Assembly (NCBI GenBank): GCA_022568115.1
Contig: JADFFP010000117.1
Location: 1 to 5,099, forward strand
Direction of reading: 5' to 3'
Origin: Pseudomonadota bacterium
GTDB lineage: Bacteria > Pseudomonadota > Alphaproteobacteria > Sphingomonadales > SMXR01
DNA length: 5,099 bases
The stretch's first letter is position 1, and each line of letters begins with the position of its first letter. Below the pieces are notes generated by a model. That model was not told the DNA's origin. It searched no databases and saw only the letters and a list, made by a program, of their open reading frames with translations. The position numbers and the translations under genes were made by a program. Of the stretch, positions 1 through 5,099 are shown piece by piece.

Positions 1-171
1 CAGATGAGCTGGCGGTTTGCCGGACACCCGGCGATGCGCGAGGCGATGGAAGGCGTCCCGGTGGTGGATATTCCCAGCCGCTATTTGAGCTGCCCGGCGT
101 GGTTCGCGGTCGAGGGGGCGGCTCTCATTCGCCATAAAATAGAGGAGGCGATCAATGAAACCGCTCCTTAA
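1..171 (+). CDS. ABC importer periplasmic substrate-binding protein, C-terminal fragment
   Basis: The first reading frame is open from the window edge to the TAA at 169-171 and gives 56 residues, beginning QMSWRFAGHPAMREAM and ending EEAINETAP. The stretch HPAMREAMEGVPVVDIPSRY followed by LSCPAW resembles the last strand and helix of class III binding proteins (Peripla_BP_2; BtuF, HmuT and FepB relatives). In these a 'hPal..l.agrvv.vp..l..C' segment precedes the C-terminal helix. The strongest support is position: a FecCD-type permease and its ATPase follow directly, and the frame overlaps the permease start by 17 bases, as is common in such operons. The protein would bind the chelate (siderophore, haem or cobalamin) in the periplasm and deliver it to the permease. 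Signal peptide and ligand-binding lobes lie outside the window, so the ligand cannot be named. Confidence 0.65.
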   Translation, partial: QMSWRFAGHPAMREAMEGVPVVDIPSRYLSCPAWFAVEGAALIRHKIEEAINETAP

Positions 172-1156
172 GCCACAGATCGCCTATGGCGCCCTGGTGG
201 GTCTGCTGGCGCTGGTCTCGCTGCTCTCCCTGAAGGCAGGGCCGGCGCCGCTCTCTTTCGCCGACGTGCTGGCCGGGCTGTTTGGCTCGGAAGATCATAT
301 CCTGGAGACCATCGTCCGCCAGCTTCGGCTGCCGCAATTGCTGCTCGGGTTGCTGGTCGGGGCGACCCTGGGGATTTCCGGGGCGGCGCTGCAGGCGCTG
401 TTCAAGAACCCGCTGGCCGAGCCCGGGGTGATCGGGGTCTCCTCGTCGGCGGCGCTGGGGGCGGTGGTGGTGCTTTATTTCGGCTATGCCGGGGTTGGCG
501 ATATCACCCTCCCGCTGGCCGCGATCGGCATGGCGCTTCTGGCCATGAGCTTGCTGATCGTGGTGGTGCTGTGGGATGTCAGCGTGTTGACCTTGATTCT
601 GGCCGGGGTCGCGCTGAACAGCTTCGCCGCCTCGCTGACCGCGCTGGCGCTCAATCTTTCGCCCAATCCGTTCGCCTTTAACGACATCATGTTCTGGCTG
701 ATGGGGTCATTATCGAACCGCAGCATGGATGATTTGATGCTGATTTTGCCGTTCATCGTGGCCGGCTGGCTGGTGCTGGCCTTAACCGCCCGGCCGCTCA
801 AGGCGACGGTCCTCAGCGACGAGGCCGCCCATTCGCTTGGGATCAACCTGAAGGCGATCAAAATAATGGTGATCATGGGGGTGGCGTTAAGCGTCGGGGC
901 ATCGATAGCGGTCACCGGCGTGATCGGTTTTGTCGGCCTGGTGGCGCCCCACATGGTGCGCCCGCTGTTCGGCCATGATCCGGCCAGGATTTTTATCCCG
1001 AGCGCGCTGGCCGGGGCGCTGCTGCTGGTTGGCGCCGATCTGTTGATCAGGGTGCTGCCGGGCGGCGGCAGCCTGCGCATCGGGGTCATGACCGCGCTGC
1101 TGGGGGCGCCGTTTTTCCTCTACTATGTGATCGCTACCCGCAGGGCGATGCGATGA
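155..1156 (+). CDS. FecCD/BtuC-family ABC transporter permease
   Basis: This 333-residue inner-membrane permease is the usual length for the FecCD family, which imports iron-siderophores, haem or vitamin B12. Family hallmarks are RLPQLLLGLLVGATLGISG (58-76), NPLAEPGVIGV (85-95), GFVGLVAPHMVR (258-269) and the C-terminal TALLGAPFF (313-321). Nine or ten hydrophobic segments can be read, roughly at 10-28, 62-80, 92-112, 117-140, 143-168, 193-212, 236-258, 280-300 and 308-328. The segment around 222-236 (DEAAHSLGINLKAIK) matches the cytoplasmic coupling loop that contacts the ATPase. The ATG at 155 is preceded by a strong Shine-Dalgarno sequence, AGGAGG at 143-148, with six bases of spacing. The gene begins inside the binding-protein gene, and its TGA overlaps the ATPase ATG. 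The family assignment is firm; the substrate is not determined. Confidence 0.94.
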   Translation: MKPLLKPQIAYGALVGLLALVSLLSLKAGPAPLSFADVLAGLFGSEDHILETIVRQLRLPQLLLGLLVGATLGISGAALQALFKNPLAEPGVIGVSSSAALGAVVVLYFGYAGVGDITLPLAAIGMALLAMSLLIVVVLWDVSVLTLILAGVALNSFAASLTALALNLSPNPFAFNDIMFWLMGSLSNRSMDDLMLILPFIVAGWLVLALTARPLKATVLSDEAAHSLGINLKAIKIMVIMGVALSVGASIAVTGVIGFVGLVAPHMVRPLFGHDPARIFIPSALAGALLLVGADLLIRVLPGGGSLRIGVMTALLGAPFFLYYVIATRRAMR

Positions 1157-1908
1157 GCGCGCTTTCCCTCAAAAACCTCAGCGTCACGCTCAACGGAAGC
1201 AAAGTCCTCCGCAAGGTAAATTTTGCGGCCCAGGCCGGACAGCTGACCGGCCTGATCGGGCCCAACGGGGCCGGCAAATCGACCCTGCTGCGGGCGGCCA
1301 TCGGCCTGATCCCCTTTGAGGGAACAATCGAGGTTCTGGGCAGGGCCGACAATGCCCGCCAGGCGCTGGCCAGAAATATTGCTTACCTGCCGCAGCTGAT
1401 GGAGGTTCACTGGCCGATGACCGCCCGGGCGATCGTCTCGCTGGGCCGCTATCCCCACGGGGGCTTTTTTGAAACCCTGACGGAGAAGGACGAGAGGGCG
1501 ATCGATAACGCCCTGAAAGCCGTCGATGGGCTGAAATTCGCCGGCCGCAATGTGCTGTCGCTGTCGGCCGGTGAGCGGGCGCGCATCCTGCTGGCCCGGG
1601 CGCTCAGCGTTGAAGCGCCAATTCTGCTGGCCGACGAGCCGGTGGCCTCGCTCGATCCCGAACACCAGCTGAAGGTTATGAGCGTATTAAGCGGCTTGGC
1701 CAAAAAGGGCCGGGCGGTGGTGATCGTCCTCCACGACCTGACCCTGGCGGCGCGGTATTGCGACACCCTGGTGCTTCTGGATCAGGGCCGGGTGGTCGCC
1801 TCCGGAAGTGCGGAAGCGGTGCTGACCCCGGAAAATCTTAAAGGCGTTTATAAAATCACCGCCAAGCGGGGCAAAAACTTCATCGTTCCGTGGGCGGTCG
1901 CCCGCTGA
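1153..1908 (+). CDS. ABC transporter ATP-binding protein, iron chelate/haem/B12 type
   Basis: This 251-residue ATPase is the normal length for the FepC/HmuV/BtuD group and would power the adjacent FecCD permease from the cytoplasmic face. All nucleotide-binding motifs are present: Walker A GPNGAGKST (36-44), Q-loop glutamine in YLPQ (Q81), signature LSAGE (137-141), Walker B ILLADEP with catalytic E162, D-loop SLD (166-168) and switch histidine H194 in LHD. The signature reads LSAGE rather than the common LSGGE, a tolerated variant. The ATG overlaps the permease stop as ATGA (1153-1156), with a weak AGGG Shine-Dalgarno at 1142-1145, so translational coupling is likely. It is the last gene of the operon: the next gene converges on it and the stops are six bases apart. 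The motifs make the ATPase call firm; the transported ligand is inferred only at class level. Confidence 0.95.
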   Translation: MSALSLKNLSVTLNGSKVLRKVNFAAQAGQLTGLIGPNGAGKSTLLRAAIGLIPFEGTIEVLGRADNARQALARNIAYLPQLMEVHWPMTARAIVSLGRYPHGGFFETLTEKDERAIDNALKAVDGLKFAGRNVLSLSAGERARILLARALSVEAPILLADEPVASLDPEHQLKVMSVLSGLAKKGRAVVIVLHDLTLAARYCDTLVLLDQGRVVASGSAEAVLTPENLKGVYKITAKRGKNFIVPWAVAR

Positions 1909-1914
1909 GGGTTG

Positions 1915-2382
1915 TCAGAATGAAATTTCGGTTTTCTTGACAATGGTGCGGAGCGCGAACGAAGATTTGACCCGCGCGACCCCCGGCAGGCAGGTCAATT
2001 GCTCCATGTGAACCTTCTCATAATCCGAAGCGTCGCGGACAATCACCCGCAGCAGATAATCCTGGTCGCCCGACATCAGATAACATTCCATCACCCCGGG
2101 AACATGCTTGACCGCCTCTTCAAAGGTCTGCAAGGCCTGCTGCTGCTGGGATTCGAGCGTGACATTAACGAAAACATTGCCCGGCTTGCCCGCCTTGGCC
2201 TGGTTCATCAGCATCACATAGTCGTCAATAAAGCCGGCCTGCTCGAGTAACTTGACCCGCCTGAGACAGGCCGATTCCGACAGGCCGACCTTTGCCGCCA
2301 GCTCAACGTTGGCCAGACGGCCGCCCTTTTGCAGCGCGGTCAGTATGGCGCGGTCTTTATCATCCAGGTCTGAAATTCGCAT
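1915..2382 (-). CDS. Lrp/AsnC-family transcriptional regulator, probable regulator of ald
   Basis: The product is 155 residues, a standard Lrp-family length. Residues 6-60 form the AsnC-type winged helix-turn-helix: LDDKDRAILTALQKGGRLAN, then VELAAKVGLSESACLRRVK (26-44), the recognition region. Residues 69-145 form the RAM ligand-binding/oligomerisation domain, with GDQDYLLRV (105-113) in the effector-pocket position and CLPGVARVKSSFALR (131-145) as the terminal strands. I chose the ATG at 2382 because the DNA-binding domain starts directly after it and a GGTGG Shine-Dalgarno (2389-2393) lies six bases upstream; the frame stays open further upstream only as the antisense of ald. Divergence from alanine dehydrogenase is the typical arrangement for a local Lrp-type regulator that senses alanine or a related amino acid and controls ald and itself. 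The family is certain; the target is inferred from position. Confidence 0.94.
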   Translation of the reverse strand: MRISDLDDKDRAILTALQKGGRLANVELAAKVGLSESACLRRVKLLEQAGFIDDYVMLMNQAKAGKPGNVFVNVTLESQQQQALQTFEEAVKHVPGVMECYLMSGDQDYLLRVIVRDASDYEKVHMEQLTCLPGVARVKSSFALRTIVKKTEISF

Positions 2383-2407
2383 AATCTGCCACCATTCGTT
2401 TAAAAAA

Positions 2408-2419
2408 CAGAATAATCTG
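2408..2419. promoter_or_regulatory. Candidate operator: inverted repeat CAGA-N4-TCTG
   Basis: The sequence CAGAATAATCTG is a four-base inverted repeat around an AT-only centre. It resembles the E. coli Lrp consensus, which also has CAG and CTG arms around an AT-rich core, but the spacing is three bases shorter. It overlaps the predicted start point of the divergent regulator gene. Its role as an operator is inferred from position and symmetry. Confidence 0.35.
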
Positions 2420-2423
2420 CTTA

Positions 2424-2452
2424 AATATCCTCTATTTGTTAAGTATTTGCAA
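2424..2452 (-). promoter_or_regulatory. Candidate promoter of the Lrp-family regulator gene
   Basis: Read on the minus strand, TTGCAA (2452-2447, 4 of 6 to the -35 consensus) is separated by exactly 17 bases from GATATT (2429-2424, 4 of 6 to TATAAT). The predicted transcription start is near 2417, giving a leader of about 35 bases. The inverted repeat at 2408-2419 would then sit on the start point, a good place for autorepression. The match is moderate, and in an AT-rich gap it could arise by chance. Confidence 0.42.
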
Positions 2453-2457
2453 GGAAA

Positions 2458-2471
2458 TTCTGGCCGCAGAA
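2458..2471. promoter_or_regulatory. Candidate operator: inverted repeat TTCTG-N4-CAGAA
   Basis: TTCTGGCCGCAGAA is a perfect five-base inverted repeat with a four-base spacer, lying three bases upstream of the TATAAT of the ald promoter. It uses the same TCTG/CAGA half-sites as the repeat at 2408-2419 but in the opposite order, and the two centres are 51 bases apart, close to five DNA turns. A dimer at each site, or one wrapped Lrp oligomer, would fit. Binding is not shown by the sequence alone. Confidence 0.36.
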
Positions 2472-2474
2472 GAG

Positions 2475-2480
2475 TATAAT
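2475..2480 (+). promoter_or_regulatory. -10 element of the ald promoter
   Basis: A perfect TATAAT lies 49 bases before the ald ATG. A start near 2487 would give a leader of about 43 bases. At the 17-base spacing the -35 position reads AGGAAA, which is poor; the nearest TTGCAA (2447-2452) is 22 bases away, too far for ordinary use. A good -10 with a weak -35 and an inverted repeat in the spacer suggests dependence on an activator, plausibly the divergent Lrp-type protein. Confidence 0.48.
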
Positions 2481-2529
2481 CCGCACCGGCGGAAATGGAC
2501 CGCAATACGCGCCGGGCAGGAGAAACAAG

Positions 2530-3664
<1,135 letters not shown>

Positions 3665-3666
<2 letters not shown>

Positions 3667-3727
3667 AAAAAGTCCTCTCCCCTTCCGCCGTCGCCGAAGG
3701 CTATGGCGGACAGGCCGAGGGAGAGGA
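3665..3727 (-). terminator. Rho-independent terminator shape, minus direction
   Basis: Read leftward, the nine-base-pair GC-rich outer stem (3719-3727 with 3673-3681) is followed after two bases by seven T residues (A-run 3665-3671 on the plus strand), the form of an intrinsic terminator. On the plus strand the same hairpin follows the ald stop codon but has no T-run (TTGAGGTGAGG), so it would end ald transcription only weakly. Its likely effect is to stop leftward transcription from running antisense into ald. No minus-strand gene feeding it is visible nearby. Confidence 0.4.
3673..3727. repeat. Long nested intergenic palindrome, probably a dispersed repeat
   Basis: The outer arms TCCTCTCCC (3673-3681) and GGGAGAGGA (3719-3727) pair perfectly over nine bases. 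Inside, TCCGCC (3684-3689) pairs with GGCGGA (3705-3710), and GCC/GGC around GAA (3693-3701) forms the tip. The flank TTGAGGTGAGGGGG (3728-3741) continues a motif of the kind often seen in multicopy palindromes of Alphaproteobacteria. The structure is seen directly; its repeat status is inferred from resemblance and needs other copies in the genome. Confidence 0.55.
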
Positions 3728-3746
3728 TTGAGGTGAGGGGGTCCTT

Positions 3747-3805
3747 AATAATAGTCATACCGGCTTTAGGCCGGTATCCGGCATAATAATTGTCATGCCC
3801 GCTTT
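3747..3805. repeat. Tandem imperfect repeats of a GTCAT-CC-GC palindromic element
   Basis: Two 21-base units, 3747-3767 and 3785-3805, match at 18 of 21 positions with a 38-base period; both read AATAAT, GTCAT and then GCTTT. The first is completed to a perfect hairpin: ATACCGGC (3757-3764), loop TTTAG, GCCGGTAT (3770-3777). The second has the left arm GTCATGCCCGC but continues CTTTCCAG, so its right arm is missing. A further small hairpin, GACT-A-CGCC with GGCGAGTC, follows at 3809-3827. The form resembles the short dispersed 'GTCAT-CCC-GC' palindromes of many proteobacterial genomes. Copy number cannot be judged from one window. Confidence 0.5.
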
Positions 3806-3832
3806 CCAGACTACGCCGAGGCGAGTCGGTAA

Positions 3833-3861
3833 TTGAGTTCAGACCCTAATTTGGATATAGT
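3833..3861 (+). promoter_or_regulatory. Sigma-70-like promoter giving a probably leaderless mRNA
   Basis: TTGAGT (3833-3838) and TATAGT (3856-3861) are separated by exactly 17 bases and match the consensus at 4 of 6 and 5 of 6 positions. The expected start lies about seven bases beyond the -10, at 3868-3869, which is the A of the ATG at 3869. No Shine-Dalgarno sequence precedes that ATG (GTGCGCCCC). The TTG at 3833 could be taken as a start codon, but it is better explained as the -35 hexamer. Confidence 0.58.
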
Positions 3862-3868
3862 GCGCCCC

Positions 3869-4849
3869 ATGCAAGACCAACCAGGCTTTCAAAATCCCGA
3901 AGCGGCGCTGAGCGCGGCCAAGGAGGGCGATCCCCAGGCCCAGTTTCAGCTGGCCCGTGCGGCCCTGGAACAGGGCGACGAAGATGAGTTCCGCCACTGG
4001 CTCCAGCAGGCGGCCAGCCAGGATTTCCCCCCGGCGCTGTTCCGCCTGGGCATCTGGCGGCTTACCAAAACACTCAGCCCGGAAGAAATCAGCGAGGCGA
4101 AAAACCTGGTCGAACAGTCGGCCGAGCTCGGTTTTTTGAATGCCATCCGGGGGATGGTGGTGCTGAATGCCCGCGGCGCCGGTGAATTGCCCAACTGGCA
4201 GCAGGCGCTCCACTGGTTTAAAATTGCCTTAAAACTGAACGACCAGAAGGCCTGCCGGGAAGCGGCGTTGCTGCTTCAGGACCAGGAAGACGGGTTAACC
4301 AATAGTATTTTAAGGCACGTTGCGGCGGCCGGGGATGCCCTGGCCGCCTATCACCTGGGCTGTCTGCTGCTGGAGGGGCCAAAGAGCATAAGGCCGGAAG
4401 CGCTGTTCTGGCTGGGCCAGGCCCGGGATGGCGGGCATGTGCTGGCGGCGCGCGAATTGGCGCCCTACCGGGGAGAGCCAGCGGCGCCCCCGGAAAAACC
4501 GTTGCCGCCGCTGCAATGGCCGGTCATCGAAAAACTTGTATCCGCCCTCAAAGAGCCGCTGACCCCGTATCAATCCAGGGACGTGCTGAGCGATCCCAAA
4601 GCGAGGATCGTCTCAGGGGTGCTGGCCAAGTGGGAGTGTGATTACCTGATCGCCCGGGCGGCGCCCAGGCTGCAGGCGGCGGTCACCAGCGAGTCGCTGG
4701 AAAAAGGCGAGGAGGCCAGCGAATACCGCACCAATTCAGCGGCCAAGTTCTGGACCATGAACCAGGATCTGGTGATCAGTATGATCGACCGCAAAATGGC
4801 CCTGGCCGCCGGAACCCCGGTAATGCCTTGCGCGTTCTCGGGAAGGTAG
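3869..4849 (+). CDS. Sel1/TPR-like repeat protein with truncated 2OG-Fe(II) oxygenase (prolyl 4-hydroxylase-like) domain
   Basis: From ATG 3869 the frame gives 326 residues. Residues about 10-200 are alanine- and leucine-rich helical pairs of Sel1/TPR type, for example AAKEGDPQAQFQLARAALEQ, ALHWFKIALKLND, AAAGDALAAYHLGCLLLEG and ALFWLGQARDGGHVLAAREL. A proline-rich linker (203-218) follows. Residues about 244-318 match the start of bacterial prolyl 4-hydroxylase-like oxygenases: KARIVSGVLAKWECDYLIAR, YRTNSAAKF (cf. the family's RTS segment) and ISMIDRKMALAAGTPV. The family then continues to the HxD...H iron ligands, but here the frame turns into MPCAFSGR and stops. All catalytic residues are absent because foreign sequence begins near 4807-4825, so the last eight codons and the stop at 4847-4849 are probably not native. 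No signal peptide is seen. The intact protein would likely hydroxylate a protein; its target is unknown. A TTG at 3833 would add 12 residues but overlaps the promoter. Confidence 0.75.
   Translation: MQDQPGFQNPEAALSAAKEGDPQAQFQLARAALEQGDEDEFRHWLQQAASQDFPPALFRLGIWRLTKTLSPEEISEAKNLVEQSAELGFLNAIRGMVVLNARGAGELPNWQQALHWFKIALKLNDQKACREAALLLQDQEDGLTNSILRHVAAAGDALAAYHLGCLLLEGPKSIRPEALFWLGQARDGGHVLAARELAPYRGEPAAPPEKPLPPLQWPVIEKLVSALKEPLTPYQSRDVLSDPKARIVSGVLAKWECDYLIARAAPRLQAAVTSESLEKGEEASEYRTNSAAKFWTMNQDLVISMIDRKMALAAGTPVMPCAFSGR
4807..4825. other. Junction joining two truncated genes on opposite strands
   Basis: Reading rightward on the plus strand, oxygenase-like protein ends at about GTPV (last codon 4820-4822). 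Reading leftward on the minus strand, oxidoreductase-like protein ends at about ITGVPA (last codon 4807-4809). Both readings are plausible over about 4807-4822, so the break lies there, perhaps with a short shared sequence around GGAACCCCGG. Beyond it on each side the other gene's frame makes no family sense. There is no insertion-sequence end, target duplication or attachment site to explain it. A chimeric assembly or amplification join is most likely. Confidence 0.6.
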
Positions 4850-5099
4850 GCATCGTCGGAGAGGATGAATTCCCTGTACTGCTCAAAGCTAAGCCCGAAC
4901 ATCCGGCGCCGCCAGAAGGTCTCCCACGCCAGGTCCTGTGCCGAGGCGGTGCGCTGGCTTATGAACTCCGTGTCTTCCCAGCCTTCTTCCAGAATAACGC
5001 GGGCTATGGAGTTGTTGAGCACCGTATCCGTGCCCGGTACGAGCTGCAGGTGCAGCCCTCCGCGCTCCTCGGCGTAGGCGGAGGTGTAGTCCCTACGAG
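4811..5099 (-). CDS. Molybdopterin oxidoreductase (DMSO-reductase family) large subunit, internal fragment
   Basis: The minus frame is open from the window edge (first whole codon 5097-5095) and reads RRDYTSAYAEERGG, LHLQLVPGTDTVLNNSIAR, VILEEGWEDTEFISQRT and, at its end, AYLPENAQGITGVPA. The 'LHL.l.PGTD..L.n.iarvi.eeGw.D.eFi..rT' block is a hallmark of the DMSO-reductase family, lying after the cofactor-binding strand and before 'iTGVpa..I..aa'. The long 'LAWETFWRRRMFGLSFEQYR' insert and overall tone recall arsenite-oxidase-like (AioA/IdrA) members, but the substrate is uncertain. About 96 residues of a protein normally 700-1,000 long are present; the N-terminal iron-sulfur and cofactor regions lie beyond the window, and the C-terminal part is lost at the junction. 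The frame stays open to a stop at 4642-4644, but that part is antisense to the oxygenase gene. Codons such as ATA and AGG occur more here than in the left genes, suggesting a different source. Confidence 0.62.

Noticed and set aside
484..1089. Minus-strand open frame of 201 codons inside the permease gene
   Set aside because: It is a shadow of a GC-rich membrane-protein gene, with no Shine-Dalgarno sequence and no recognisable motif, and the plus-strand permease is unambiguous.
1123..1766. Minus-strand open frames across the ATPase gene
   Set aside because: They are antisense to a gene with every ABC ATPase motif and have low-complexity R/Q/G-rich composition, so they are shadows.
1892..1903. 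Hairpin GGGCG/CGCCC near the end of the ATPase gene as a terminator
   Set aside because: The loop is only two bases, the hairpin lies inside coding sequence, and no T-run follows on either strand.
3673..3827. CRISPR array or transposon end in the repeat-rich gap after ald
   Set aside because: There are only two imperfect direct repeats with a 38-base period and no uniform spacers, no transposase gene and no target-site duplication. Palindromic intergenic repeats explain it better.
3833..3868. TTG start at 3833 for the Sel1-oxygenase gene
   Set aside because: There is no Shine-Dalgarno sequence, and the TTG coincides with the -35 hexamer of a well-spaced promoter. The ATG at 3869 fits better.
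4642..4806. Continuation of the minus-strand oxidoreductase frame to the stop at 4642
   Set aside because: After ITGVPA the residues no longer follow the molybdopterin oxidoreductase family, and the stretch is exactly antisense to the well-supported oxygenase domain. The open frame is accidental.

Overview
The window (5,099 bases, GC-rich) looks like an alphaproteobacterial chromosome segment. The reasons are the G/C-ending codons, an Lrp-type regulator divergent from alanine dehydrogenase, palindromic repeats of the 'GTCAT-CC-GC' type between genes, and a Sel1-repeat/prolyl-4-hydroxylase-like protein. This assignment is an inference, and no rRNA or tRNA is present to settle it. The last ~280 bases probably do not belong to the same gene neighbourhood and may come from another organism.

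Layout. Positions 1-1908 hold the end of a plus-strand ABC importer operon of the iron-siderophore/haem/cobalamin type: the C-terminus of a periplasmic binding protein (1-171), a FecCD/BtuC-type permease (155-1156) and its ATPase (1153-1908). Both junctions overlap, by 17 and 4 bases, so translation is probably coupled. The ATPase gene converges on an Lrp/AsnC-family regulator (minus strand, 1915-2382), with only 6 bases between the stop codons. The regulator is divergent from ald, alanine dehydrogenase (2530-3666). The AT-rich 147-base gap between them carries candidate promoters for both genes and two related inverted repeats 51 bases apart, consistent with the regulator controlling both itself and ald.

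Between ald and the next gene (3667-3868) there is a ~55-base nested hairpin with a T-run on its minus-strand side, a pair of imperfect 21-base direct repeats (one copy a perfect palindrome, the other missing its right arm), and a good sigma-70-like promoter. That promoter sits so close to the ATG at 3869 that the mRNA is predicted to be leaderless. The gene at 3869 encodes Sel1/TPR-like helical repeats followed by the beginning of a 2OG-Fe(II) oxygenase (prolyl 4-hydroxylase-like) domain.

This oxygenase domain breaks off at about 4807-4825, before any iron-binding residue. From that point to the window end the plausible protein lies on the minus strand and is an internal piece of a large molybdopterin oxidoreductase of the DMSO-reductase family, possibly arsenite-oxidase-like. 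Two genes are therefore cut at the same point and joined tail to tail. The simplest explanation is a chimeric assembly or read join; a real rearrangement is the alternative.

I found no clear new biological system. The points most worth a second look are the junction, the leaderless promoter, the lrp-ald control region and the repeat cluster.
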